Positions 9,596-18,560 of a stretch of DNA of 64,000 nucleotides are shown in pieces (position 1 is the stretch's first letter; each line of letters begins with the position of its first letter). Position numbers and translations under genes: made by a program. The stretch is taken from contig JASPKZ010002332.1 in the NCBI GenBank assembly GCA_030220185.1, forward strand, positions 496,001-560,000, read 5' to 3'. Under the pieces are notes generated by a model. It did not search any database, was not told where the DNA came from, and was given only the letters and a program-made list of their open reading frames with translations. Origin of the DNA: Diploptera punctata (taxonomy: Eukaryota > Arthropoda > Insecta > Blattodea > Blaberidae).

Positions 9596-10272
9596 TGTCT
9601 AAATAATGTTATTATTTATTTTGGTATTTTGAAGAGATTTAATATTTATTATGGTAATTTCATAGCATAAAATCTTGAACTAACCCTGGTTCTGTTTACT
9701 GAATAATATTTTAGTAAACAAAAATATTTTTATACTCATTTTGGTCAGTGTTGAGTGTGATAGTTCCACATTCAATAGCAGTTTTCCTATTTGCTAACAA
9801 TTATTTTGAACGAAATATTCCTTTGAGGAGACTCTAAAATAATCCTGAATTCATAATATTTAATCCGTTTTAGGACCTAAAATCTAAGATATATTCATAA
9901 TATTTTGAATGCGTAAACTATAAATTTTCACTAGTTCCAATTGTTACTGTGAATAATTTCCTCTCAATAGTGCATAGAAAGAAAAATTTTATAATTTTTA
10001 CACAATTATATACTTAGTTATGTCATACATATTGAGAAAGCTGCCATTGCTGATTAAAGGCATGCATCAAGCTCAATTGTAGTTTGCCTCTATCACTGCA
10101 CTGACTAGTGTTTGCATTTCATAGGATTGAAGTCTAGCTGGCTGAAGATTATTCAGTCATAGAGATCAAATCACGTTCATGGTCCTCAAGCCACACTTGA
10201 GTTGAACCTGCCTTGTGGATTGGACCAAAATACTGCTGGAAACTCTAGTATTGATTCCTTATCAAAGCAGTT
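9596..10272. other. No recognisable feature
   Basis: AT-rich spacer with no coding exon, TIR, known repeat or tRNA-like sequence detected. Confidence 0.5.
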
Positions 10273-10284
10273 TAGGCTTCTGAA

Positions 10285-10625
10285 TAAACTCCTGGCGCGA
10301 CAGGCTCAGAAGGCCCTTAGCCTACCAGCCGGCTGCAGGCCTCACATCCACATGTGTCAATCACAGAGGTAGATGATCATCAGCCAGTGTAGGGGTGACA
10401 TGTGGTCAGCATGTCGAGTCCCCAGCCATTATAGCTGGTTTCCTCAACCTGGAGCCGCTACTTATTGTAGCTACCCAAATGCCTCACGATGCTGGGTGGG
10501 CACCGGTCCCATACTGGCCAAAATACCATGAGAAAATTCCTTCCCCATGGAGACTCGAACCAGCGCAAGTCCCGTAGCTCTGCGCCAAGGCTTCCTGCCT
10601 TAACCGCTCGGCTACGGCGCGGGAC
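10285..10625 (-). repeat. SINE-C copy 1, full length (341 bp)
   Basis: Minus-strand tRNA-derived SINE. The head reads (minus) GTAGCCGAGCGGTTAAGGC, then a B box GGTTCGAGTCTCC, resembling a leucine-type tRNA. The body contains TGGCCAGTATGGGACCGG and GTGATTGACACATGTGGATG. It is flanked by the 12-bp duplication AGGCTTCTGAAT (10273-10284, 10626-10637). Other copies lie at 25794, 30234, 53975 and 56807. Confidence 0.85.
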
Positions 10626-10671
10626 AGGCTTCTGAATGCAGGCTCTAAAATTGTAATTTCTTATCTTTTAA

Positions 10672-11046
10672 CCCCTTCTCACAGAAATGAAGCTGGGTGG
10701 CACCAGAATAACTCACTCCCCACCAAATTACGACTTATGAGGGGTAATTGGCCCACTAGATTCTTAGATGTATTTTATGGGGTTCCCGAGAATTTTAGAT
10801 GTACACCTGCTATTTTGCCAATTAAAACTCTCCTCAATGATTAAAAATTTCTCATTAGTGAAGAAATCCCTTTCCCACAGAAATGAAGCTGGGGGAGGGG
10901 GGAGCAACAGAATAACTCACTAATGAGGGGTAATGGGCACACTGGATTTTGGAGTTATTTTATGAGCTTCCGAGAGTTTGGGGTATATATTCTATCATTT
11001 TGCTGATTAAAACTCCTCAATGGTGAAAAGTTTCTCATCAGTGAAG
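10672..11046. repeat. Tandem duplication, period about 195 bp, two copies
   Basis: Two adjacent copies (about 10672-10869 and 10870-11046) share CACAGAAATGAAGCTGGG, AGAATAACTCACT, GAGGGGTAATGGG, AATTAAAACTCTCCTCAATG and TTTCTCAT(T/C)AGTGAAGA. Several indels separate them. No coding potential. Confidence 0.7.
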
Positions 11047-11059
11047 AGGATTCTTCAAT

Positions 11060-11343
11060 TTGAAAATAGAATAGGAAGTAACATTATGAGATTAAATTAA
11101 AATATTTCATACCTCTCCTCATATCCAGTCTTCTAAGTAGACCATGGTTTCAAAGCCTTAGCGGCTTCATCTTCAGTATTTTCTTGTCGACTGATGTTAT
11201 GTCGATCAGAAGAACTATTCTTCCTATAAAAGTTCAAAATAACATTATAGTAATAAGTTTGGTCTGTATTATTCTTACCTCGTACATTTGTTTAATAGAA
11301 ACAACTATATGAGGTAAAAATAATAAGACCAAACTTATTTATT
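11060..11343 (-). mobile_element. Penelope-derived element E2 with hammerhead
   Basis: Flanked by the 13-bp duplication AGGATTCTTCAAT (11047-11059, 11344-11356). It contains the recurrent foldback terminus GGAAGTAACATTATGAG and one hammerhead arm on the minus strand. A separate small inverted repeat at about 11256-11340 has arms with ATAAGTTTGGTC and GACCAAACTTAT. Unlike most relatives, the hammerhead arm has no inverted partner. Confidence 0.65.
11125..11190 (-). ncRNA. Minimal hammerhead ribozyme motif (E2)
   Basis: Minus strand: CTGAAGA, extra T, stem II GAAGCC-GCTAA-GGCTTT, GAA, then the palindrome ACCATGGT and C. All core positions are intact and the cleavage-site residue C is permitted. 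The palindromic stem III suits a dimeric hammerhead as described for Penelope-like elements. Confidence 0.75.
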
Positions 11344-11449
11344 AGGATTCTTCAATGTTCATTGAGAAAGCACTGGGATCTTAGACTTCTGTTTCATCAG
11401 CTGTTAGGTTAGCAAATGTCTGGTATTCTGTTGGTAAAACCTAAGACCA

Positions 11450-11760
11450 AATCTTTAGTGAGTATTTTGGACGTTGATTTTTTTTTTATGTCCAGCTCCA
11501 GAGCCATCATTAACTGTTTCCGGACAATATTTTGGCATATAAGACCTGCCATTGCTTTCTGCATAGTAGGCGTCCTTACAGCTTGATGACAATCTTCCCA
11601 TGGACAATCCTTGATAATCCTCTGTAAAGTTCAGCAGAAAATATGACTTATGATTTTTCAGCTTCTTTAGAATCTGGAAAATTTCACTTGCAGTTTTTCC
11701 TACCTTATATAAGACTATCATAGGAAAACAATTTTTATATTCTTCCCAATCCATATTGAA
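11450..11760 (-). pseudogene. Mariner-like transposase N-terminal remnant
   Basis: A 99-codon minus-strand frame begins MDWEEYKNCFPMIVLYKVGK. It continues through a helix-turn-helix-like stretch (TASEIFQILKKLKNH) to a linker ending KKKINVQNT, resembling the start of mariner-type transposases. It is truncated, no DDE/D residues follow, and I could not define terminal repeats. The surrounding 11357-11987 shows nothing else. Confidence 0.45.
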
Positions 11761-11999
11761 AACACAAGATAACTGCTTCCTCTTTCACTGATCAACTCAC
11801 AATGAACAAGGATAGAATTTAGTTTAAGGGTGTATAGTGTGTGTCAAAAGTTAATGTCAGTATTTATGGCAAGACTATGCATTTTATTTTGTTTCTTCTA
11901 GTTTCAAAATTATCTTAGTATGTAACAGAAAAAGTGATAAACAAGAATTCTAGTTATCATTATTTATTAAATGGATAGTCTGCAAACAGTTTATTTACA

Positions 12000-12271
12000 T
12001 TTAGGTAAAATTTAATCACTTGCCTCATTTTTCTTCTTGTTTTAATTTAAACCAGATTTCAGTTCCGTCGTCAGTATCTCTGTGACCATTGTTCTGTCAT
12101 CTTGAAGAGCCGTCTTTCGCGACAGAACAATGGTCGCAGAGATACTTATGTTGGAACTGAAATCCAAAGTTCTGAAACTATTTTAAATTGAAACAAGAAG
12201 AAAAATGTGAGGTGAATGATTAAATTTTACCTAAATGAGTAAACCTCATAGTGTGAATTCCTAAAATAAGT
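12000..12271. mobile_element. Penelope-derived foldback E3 (272 bp) next to a splice acceptor
   Basis: Palindromic element flanked by the 12-bp duplication AGTTTATTTACA (11988-11999, 12272-12283). The left arm on the minus strand keeps CTGACGA (12068-12074). The right arm keeps a degenerate stem II and TGAAAC (12172-12177). Its right target copy ends 17 bp before the AG acceptor used by the NCBP2-AS2 homologue at 12301-12302, so it sits at the end of that intron. Confidence 0.75.
12045..12185. ncRNA. Two degenerate hammerhead arms of E3
   Basis: The minus-strand arm has an intact CTGACGA box followed by a shortened stem II and GAAATC. The plus-strand arm has a damaged C3-A9 box (CTTATGT) but retains a GGAACT...AGTTCT stem and GAAAC. 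Neither arm alone looks functional. They are read as decayed hammerheads of the same family as the E4 pair. Confidence 0.45.
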
Positions 12272-12300
12272 AGTTTATTTACAATTACCTTTTTTTTTTC

Positions 12301-12302
12301 AG
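12301..12302 (+). promoter_or_regulatory. Splice acceptor before the NCBP2-AS2 homologue
   Basis: A 10-base T run followed by CAG, giving an exon that starts at 12303. The exon begins with an upstream ATG that reaches TAG after eight codons (12303-12329), just before the main start at 12336. That is a small upstream ORF which could modulate translation. Confidence 0.6.
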
Positions 12303-12335
12303 ATGCTTTTCACTGTACTAAATTCATAGCCTGAA

Positions 12336-12581
12336 ATGGTATTCCGTTACTTATTTCATCGTTTGATTAACAATCCTCAGCTGGTAAATAAACTTGCAGA
12401 TTCGTATCCTATTCGTCGAGCAGCACAGCTTGTGGTTTATGCTTACACTGTAGGATTTCAAGGCATAGTTGGCAAAATAACTCCAGCAAGACTGCAATCA
12501 TTCACAAGAAAATTACAAATTGAACTTGAACGTGCCAAGAAAGAACTTGAAGAAGCAAATGAAAAATTAAAGAAACGCTAG
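12336..12581 (+). CDS. NCBP2AS2: NCBP2-AS2 homologue (small conserved protein)
   Basis: An intact 81-codon ORF. It contains NNPQLVNKLADSYPIRRAAQ near residues 12-31, which matches the conserved N-terminal signature of the vertebrate micro-protein encoded by NCBP2-AS2 (SPQLVERLSES.PIRRAAQL). The C-terminal 30 residues are highly charged and heptad-like (LQIELERAKKELEEANEKLKK), probably a coiled coil. The vertebrate protein is about 99 aa, so the length fits. Its molecular role is poorly known and I assign none. The gene lies on one visible exon preceded by an acceptor at 12302, so a 5' non-coding exon should exist upstream. An AATAAA signal follows at 12654-12659. YIPF3 starts 357 bp downstream in the same orientation. 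Confidence 0.85.
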   Translation: MVFRYLFHRLINNPQLVNKLADSYPIRRAAQLVVYAYTVGFQGIVGKITPARLQSFTRKLQIELERAKKELEEANEKLKKR

Positions 12582-12653
12582 TAAAGTGATAATAGAACTG
12601 ATGGTGTATAGAATATCCTCTAATGATGTACTGTATACCAATTTAGACATTTT

Positions 12654-12659
12654 AATAAA
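12654..12659 (+). terminator. Polyadenylation signal AATAAA after NCBP2-AS2 homologue
   Basis: A canonical hexamer 73 bp after the stop codon. It argues for a separate transcript ending before YIPF3, although a read-through dicistronic RNA is not excluded. Confidence 0.5.
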
Positions 12660-12938
12660 TTGGAATTAAATTCTAAAATTAATTAATTAATGGACATATT
12701 TGTAAGATTTTTAGATGCTTTTTATGTGCAATTAATGAGTTACAAAACATTGATTATGGCCTATCATACAGTTTGTTGCTGAAGATATGAAATTAAATAT
12801 TTATAATTTCTGAGATTGGATAAAATTAAAGGACTTTACATTGTTGTCATAATGTATATGCTTTATTAAATTGATTTTCATGGAATTTTAAATGTAATTA
12901 GTGTATTGCTAAATTAATTTTCAAATTTGAGAGACAGG

Positions 12939-13640
12939 ATGGCTGGTGGAAAAAATTGCTCTGTTATATTTATTGGTAATGATTACACTCCTACAAGATC
13001 TATTGAAAATGTCTGGAATGGCAATAAGACAAATTGGCCAATATTTTCATCTATAAAACATAATTTTATGGTACCTCCTGGTGATCTTCCTCGTAGAATG
13101 TTTTTATCTTTTATTCCTCCTATTGGGGAGCGTTATCGGCATGTGCATGTAGACTTTGTAGGACCAAGTATTGCTCTTCTTCTAATGGCTGGAATGTTGC
13201 ATTATGGTCATGCTTCTAAATTGCCATCTTCTGCTGCTAATAGATCTCCAACAGAAGTATTACTTCTCTACACTGTATTCATGCCAATTGCAGTCTATAT
13301 TTTAGGAAGATTGGCAAAAGCTGTGGTTACATTTACCGAAATGTTTGCTCTCCTAGGCTATGGTTTGTTTGGGCATGTTTTCACTTTTGCAGTTTCTTTA
13401 TTGTTTTGTGATGAGGAAAGCAATGTATTCTTTTTTCTCTGTCTTACTGTTTTTGGAGGATTGAGTGCTTTAAGAGTTGCACTAGTTCTGTTGGCTTCTA
13501 TCCCTGTTCCAGCAGCAAGGCTGTTGGTGTGCAGTTTCACAGCCACAGTACAGCTCCTATCGCTTGTATTCTTACATTTTGCTTACATGCATCGCACTTT
13601 TGTGTATGGAGCTGCTGCAATTCAAACTGCTACTGTATAA
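12939..13640 (+). CDS. YIPF3: YIPF3 homologue (Yip1-family Golgi membrane protein)
   Basis: A 233-codon intact frame from ATG 12939 to TAA 13640. Five hydrophobic segments lie at about residues 74-91, 107-130, 135-157, 163-188 and 194-217, the Yip1-domain topology. MFALLGYGLFGH (135-146), GGLSALRVALVL (173-184) and LVFLHFAYMH (209-218) match vertebrate YIPF3 (MLALLGYGLFGHC, GGLSTLRMVAVL, LLYLHFAYHK). YIPF3 works with YIPF4 in cis-Golgi membranes and glycan maturation. The protein is shorter than vertebrate YIPF3 (about 350 aa). The acidic N-terminal cytosolic region is missing, and the first 40 residues fit the family poorly. Upstream exons may therefore join at an AG near 12937, or this may be an intact retrocopy. 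No intron interrupts it. Confidence 0.85.
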   Translation: MAGGKNCSVIFIGNDYTPTRSIENVWNGNKTNWPIFSSIKHNFMVPPGDLPRRMFLSFIPPIGERYRHVHVDFVGPSIALLLMAGMLHYGHASKLPSSAANRSPTEVLLLYTVFMPIAVYILGRLAKAVVTFTEMFALLGYGLFGHVFTFAVSLLFCDEESNVFFFLCLTVFGGLSALRVALVLLASIPVPAARLLVCSFTATVQLLSLVFLHFAYMHRTFVYGAAAIQTATV

Positions 13641-13672
13641 AAAACACCTAAATCACATTTTTAAGTTTTTGG

Positions 13673-13678
13673 AATAAA
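13673..13678 (+). terminator. Polyadenylation signal AATAAA after YIPF3
   Basis: A canonical hexamer 33 bp after the YIPF3 stop, a short 3' UTR consistent with a compact gene. Confidence 0.55.
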
Positions 13679-13679
13679 T

Positions 13680-14088
13680 TAAAATTATATAAAAACAACA
13701 ATTAACTCTTAAGTCAAGATATTTACATTTTATGAAATTGTACTCGCCTAGATCATCTCCATTCAGAATTTTAAACTCCTGTTGAAAGGTAATCCTTGTA
13801 CTTTTAGTCAAGCACTAATGTGAGTGCAGTCAAGATAACGTAATCCTCATAGGAAATCTACATGCTCAATATTAATTTACCCTGGACAAGTGGGACATAC
13901 TGTATTCTGATAGCATCAGGAACCAGGGCTATGAATACAACTCATTTTAGACACCCACATGGTGAAGTAATCCAATTGAATTGAATTGTTAACTTATTTT
14001 GTTCTCTCATATACATCCCATCACACATATATGAATTAAAATTTAGTTGGTAATTCTGTAGTCACTATAATAATGGGATATTATCAAG
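13680..14088. other. No recognisable feature
   Basis: Spacer between the YIPF3 polyadenylation signal and the tRNA-headed element. No ORF, repeat or motif identified. Confidence 0.5.
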
Positions 14089-14129
14089 AAATGTTACTGT
14101 TAAATCATATTTAAAGAGAAAAATTATAC

Positions 14130-14202
14130 GCTCAGACCGGGACTTGAACCCGGGACCCTTGGTTTTCTAGTCCAAGTGCTCTACCATTTGAGCTACCTGA
14201 GC
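14130..14202 (-). other. tRNA-like head (73 nt) of T4, inverted unit
   Basis: Arms on the minus strand: acceptor GCTCAGG/TCTGAGC, D-arm GCTC/GAGC, anticodon arm CTTGG/CCAAG with a 9-nt loop ACTAGAAAA, and T-arm CCGGG-TTCAAGT-CCCGG. A box TAGCTCAAATGG and B box GGTTCAAGTCC are near consensus. The oversized anticodon loop and lack of a normal anticodon argue against a working tRNA. Confidence 0.75.
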
Positions 14203-14440
14203 AAGTACCGATCTAAATGCAAATCTTTCTCTATATACGTTGTAATTCCCGCCCACCAAATGCTTTGAAGCCTTTGCTTCTATCTTTGCAAATGGCGGCT
14301 CCTATATTAATAAGACATATTTGGGAATTATACATTACATTATACATGCCAGTACGGCTATTTTCGATGTTTTTATTATTGATTTCATACATCTCAATGA
14401 TGGATAAATCATATTTAAAGAGAAAAATTAAACGCTCAGA

Positions 14441-14510
14441 CAGGTAGCTCAAATGGTAGAGCACTTGGACTAGAAAACCAAGGGTCCCGGGTTCAAGTCC
14501 CGGTCTGAGC
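14441..14510 (+). other. tRNA-like head of T4, second unit (5' end lost at junction)
   Basis: The inversion junction falls in the acceptor stem. An inverted terminator and acceptor fragment (GCTCAGA at about 14434) abuts CAGGTAGCTC. D-, anticodon- and T-arms are intact. Confidence 0.7.
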
Positions 14511-14741
14511 GTATAATTTTTCTCTTTAAATATGATTTATCCATCATTGAGATGTATGAAATTAATAATAAAAACATCGAAAATAGCCGTACTGGCATGT
14601 ATAATGTAATGTATAATTCCCAAATATGTCTTCTTAATATAGGAGCCACCATTTGCAAAGATAGAAGCAAAGGCTTCAAAGCATTTGGTGGGCGGGAATT
14701 ACAACGTATATAGAGAAAGATTTGCGTTTAGATTGGTACTT

Positions 14742-14814
14742 GCTCAGGTAGCTCAAATGGTAGAGCACTTGCACTAGAAAACCAAGGGTCCCGGGTTCAA
14801 GTCCCGGTCTGAGC
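14742..14814 (+). other. tRNA-like head of T4, third unit
   Basis: Full 73-nt tRNA-like fold with acceptor GCTCAGG/TCTGAGC. One anticodon-stem substitution (CTTGC) relative to the other copies. A TTTTT terminator follows. Confidence 0.75.
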
Positions 14815-14897
14815 GTATAATTTTTCTCTTTAAATATGATTTATCCATCATTGAGATGTATGAAATTAATAATAAAAACATCGAAAATGTTACTGTT

Positions 14898-15099
14898 GTC
14901 TGCTAATTTTAAAAAGTTAAACTAAAATTATAACTTTAAAAACAAAATTATAAAATTGAATTTGATCAGAGTTAATATTTCCTTCTGCAAATCTTTACTT
15001 TTTTCTGGATTATACGAGTAATTTGCAAGATAAATTATCTTTATTTGGTTAATATATCTTAGATTTAGATCTTCTAATTTTCCCTTGTCCTATTGCCAA
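14898..15099. other. No recognisable feature
   Basis: Short AT-rich spacer between T4 and SINE-D. Confidence 0.4.
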
Positions 15100-15475
15100 A
15101 ACATTGGCTGTGGTGGTCTTTTGGCTCTAGTCCTCTGGATTGTGGGTTCAAACCCGGCCAGGGTCAATAGATTTTAGAATGGAATAATCCAAGGGACAAG
15201 TCCTCTGGGAGGAACTTTAAGCCGTGGGTCCTGAGACTGAAGATTTTTGACCTCGTAAAAGAACCTCGAGTCAGAATACAAATGCCTCTGAGCAAAATTT
15301 TACCGACCTTCATCCATCCAAGTAATACCTAGTTTCTACTAGATGTCTCCTTGAGTTGATGAATTGATCACATGTCCCTTGCTGACACATGTAGGGAAAT
15401 AAGCATAACTAAATTATCTATAAATGCTCTGCAGCAGGACAAACGGGGATCAATTATCATCATCATCATCTATTG
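15100..15475 (+). repeat. SINE-D candidate, single copy
   Basis: The head contains GTGGTCTTTTGGCTCTAGTC and a B box GGTTCAAACCCGG, followed by about 330 bp of non-coding body and a TCATCATCATCATC run near the 3' end. This resembles a tRNA-derived SINE. Only one copy is present here, so the boundaries are estimates. Confidence 0.5.
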
Positions 15476-15848
15476 TCAATATAAATACTGATGTATAGAA
15501 TTTAAGCCATATTATTTTTTTCTAGGATTTCCCTGCTGCTTGTCATCAGCATACTGAGAAAACACATAATAGTTAAATTAAAAAAATAGCAGTAGTTACA
15601 CTATAGAGAAAAAATTAGGATACTAGTTATTAATAATTTGTATAGTAGTAGCAGCAGCAACAGTCTTGTATTCTGACTCTTGGTTTGATCCATTTGTCCT
15701 ACTTCCCAATAATATCTTGTTAGATGAAATCTCTCCAGTTCCAGCTAATTCTTAATTTTGCAGCAGGAAATTAGATGTTCGATGTTTTTATTATTAATTT
15801 CATACATCTCAATGATGGATAAATCATATTTAAAGAGAAAAATTATAC

Positions 15849-15921
15849 GCTCAGACCGGGACTTGAACCCGGGACCATTGGTTTTCTAGTCCAAGTGCTC
15901 TACCATTTGAGCTACCTGAGC
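15849..15921 (-). other. tRNA-like head of T5, direct unit
   Basis: Same 73-nt fold as in T4. T-arm CCGGG/CCCGG intact. One change in the variable region (GGTCCC reads TGGTCCC). Confidence 0.7.
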
Positions 15922-16167
15922 AAGTACTGATCTAAACGCAAATCTTTCTCTATATACGTTGTAATTCCCGCCCACCAAATGCTTTGAAGCCTTTGCTTCT
16001 ATCTTTGCAAATGGCGGCTCCTATATTAAGAAGACATATTTGATATGAAATATGTCTTCTTAATATAAGAGCCGCCATTTGCAAAGATAGAAGCAAAGGC
16101 TTCAAAGCATTTGGTGGGCGGGAATTACAACGTATATAGAGAAAGATTTGCATTTAGATCGGTACTT

Positions 16168-16240
16168 GCTCAGGTAGCTCAAATGGTAGAGCACTTGGAC
16201 TAGAAAACCAAGGGTCCCAGGTTCAAGTCCCGGTCTGAGT
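16168..16240 (+). other. tRNA-like head of T5, inverted unit
   Basis: Same fold. The acceptor 3' strand ends TCTGAGT and the T-stem carries CCAGG for CCGGG. Confidence 0.7.
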
Positions 16241-16269
16241 GTATAATTTTTCTCTTTAAATTAGATGTT

Positions 16270-18288
16270 GCTTGTTCATGACTATTTCTAATTTGTTGCA
16301 TATTACACACTGTGACGAATCTATACTGATAATCTGTTTAGATGTGCTGCCTATCATTCATATTCGTTTCCAGTCTAAATTCCATCTCAACTTCACTTCT
16401 TGGACTATCTGGAATTATATTTGGGTTATCGAATGGTTAGTTACTAATGCTCAAGCATACTGGAGTTCTTTCATTTGCCATCTTACTTCCTAGTAGGGTA
16501 ATGAGAAATCTGCAGTTGTTAAAATTTGACACTTGTCATATACATTACAATTTTCTTTACAAAGTACACAATTTGAAGTAGGGAGGATGATTAATTTATA
16601 CAGATGGGTAGCAAACATAATGTCCTATATGTAATTGAAAGAAAGCAACAACTTTTAATTGTAAACATTCTGTAATTAATATATTTTATTCACCAAAATT
16701 TGTCAGTATTCATTATTGAATTATCAAATATAGAATACTATTCATTGTATTACTACTTTCATTTTGGAACAAGTTTTAATTTTAAAATTATAATTTTGAT
16801 GTTATACTTTAAATTAACATGTTCCAGAATTGGATATAGTTTTATTTTAGAAAGAACAGTTTTTTTCTTTTGCATGCCATGTATCTATAGCATAGGACTC
16901 ATATTTATTTTCCTTCTCAAGGAACCCATTCTCACAAGGGAACTGTCAACCATTGCATGCCAAACCCTACCTTGAAATTTCTCCCAGAGAAGCATTGTGA
17001 TGAACCAAGGTCATGTCCAAAAAAATTATCTCATTTTTAACTGAAAGGTATAGAAATTGAAGCCAGAATCCAGCAATAGCAATCCACTGTACAGAGATGT
17101 ATATCCCTGCATGAGTCAGGAGTGGAGTGGAGTCAGATGGGCAGGTAGTGAGGGTTATCCAGTCTACCAATACAGGAGTTGTATTACTTCCCTACATATT
17201 TAATAAATAAAACTTTGTATTTTCATAAATTTACATTTATATAAATATTTATGAAAATCATATATAATCTTTATAGTTTTATTCATCAAATACATAATGG
17301 ATTTTCATCAAGTAAATACCAAATCAACTGATTACTTCCCTACAATTTAAATGAGAGATTTGGTGCTGGATTTTAATGCCTTGCCGTTAAAAAGGCAGGT
17401 AATCTTTTTGGACATATAATTTTTCTTCCTAAAATAAAATTAAAATTATAACTTTATTTGTTTCAAACATTGAAAGTTTCACAAAAATGTATTAGTTATC
17501 ATATACTATTAGTGCTTATGTAGAAGAAACAGCAAAGCAAAACAAATTGGTGTACCCTTGAAACTGGATACTGTCCTATTTTTGTAGTGTTGTGTAAGAA
17601 GAGATGCATCATTTTCAGATTGAAAAAAAAAATTGTTGATAGATAAAATTTTAATAAGCTGTGCATCTATTTGATGCCAGGAAAACTAATCTTCCTAGAG
17701 ATAAATGTTTTTATACCAGTGTTATTAATCAAATATATTTATGTAAATGTATGATTAATATTTGTCTGCTTGCACATTTCACAATAATTGTAACCAAAGT
17801 TCGTATCTGCATGTATCGGGTATTGATTCTTAAGGAAATCTTAATAGTACATTTTGTTTCTCAATATCATTATTTGGATGTTTTCTTTTTAAATGTTGGA
17901 AATTAATTTAACAATAAAATAATGATTCAAATTATATGTTGCTTGAATTTTTTGCCCTTCTGATGCTTTATGTTCCACATGTGATAGATACTGATGTTAG
18001 TATATTTTCAATACTTGTTACATAGAATAAAGTGTTCATTAAAAAGACTTACAATCCAGATTATGGTAGCTTGCAAGCTTTTTCCAGGAAAAGAATTGTA
18101 CTGGCTGAGCAGTTCGTAAACTCTTCCAAGCCTTCAGCTGAAACCTGCATCGCTTCTCTGTTTATGTTCTCCCAAGCAGCAGATGCATGTTTATATTTAA
18201 ATTGTATATTATATAAATACTATACATTAGCTGAAGGGGATTCAATCAGCTAATCACAAATAAAAGAGTACTGTATGTGATATGACAT
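16270..18288. other. No recognisable gene
   Basis: About 2 kb of AT-rich sequence. Only short random frames are present, with no coherent protein similarity. A TTACTTCCCTACA motif is repeated at about 17183 and 17334. No promoter, tRNA or transposon end recognised. Confidence 0.45.
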
Positions 18289-18560
18289 ATGTTTATTATT
18301 TCCTTTATATTTATACTAGTCTATGCCATAAGAACAGAGTTAAATATATATCCATTAAATGATAAAATCAAAGGATATAGAGAAAAATGGTTTAGACATG
18401 TAGAAAGAATGAACGTAACAAGATTACCAAAAGCAGCATTTAACTACAAGCCAAGAGGTTCAAGGAATGTAGGAAGGCCAGTGAAAAGATGGACAGAACA
18501 ATTGTGAGGTGGAACAGGCATTATGCCTAGCCCGTGAAGTGAAGAAGAAGTCTACGCCAT
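18289..18560 (+). pseudogene. 5'-truncated LINE 3' end (endonuclease-RT type)
   Basis: The frame encodes KIKGYREKWFRHVERMNVTR, PKAAFNYKPRGSRNVGRP and VKRWTEQL before a stop. This is the C-terminal tail of the same LINE type as 26090-29064 (HVRRMSRTRIP..., GRPFKRWIE). The 3' end has the AAGTGAAGAAGAAG tail also seen at about 29050 and 55135. It is a dead-on-arrival insertion. Confidence 0.7.

Larger units (their letters stand above)
14102..14884 (+). mobile_element. tRNA-headed oligomer T4, family T-I (783 bp)
   Basis: Order: tRNA-like(-), body, tail(-), junction, tRNA-like(+), terminator, body, tRNA-like(+), terminator and tail. The plus-strand heads (14441, 14742) lie about 300 bp apart, which gives the unit length. 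Each head is followed by ATAATTTTTCTCTTTAAA, a pol III-type terminator. The right end carries the tail AATAATAAAAACATCGA. It is flanked by the 13-bp duplication AAATGTTACTGTT (14089-14101, 14885-14897). This is one insertion whose 5' part is inverted relative to a direct 3' part. Confidence 0.85.
15780..16257 (-). mobile_element. tRNA-headed oligomer T5, family T-I, closed palindrome (478 bp)
   Basis: The left end is the inverted family tail (GATGTTTTTATTATT). Then come tRNA-like(-) at 15849-15921, a partial body, an inversion centre at about 16040, the mirrored body, and tRNA-like(+) at 16168-16240 ending in ATAATTTTTCTCTTT. It is flanked by the 12-bp duplication AAATTAGATGTT (15768-15779, 16258-16269). 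On the minus strand this reads as an inverted 5' unit followed by a direct 3' unit with the tail. The body includes GGCGGGAATTACAACGTATA. Confidence 0.85.

Noticed and set aside
14742..14814. Functional tRNA gene
   Set aside because: The anticodon loop has nine bases with no usable anticodon, the family has no long variable arm, and every copy is part of a repeat unit with target duplications. Best read as a tRNA-derived head. The same applies to 43506-43578, which folds well.
16270..17906. Short hydrophobic ORFs at 16272, 16700 and 17661
   Set aside because: Composition is that of AT-rich random frames; no flanking splice sites, domains or conserved segments.
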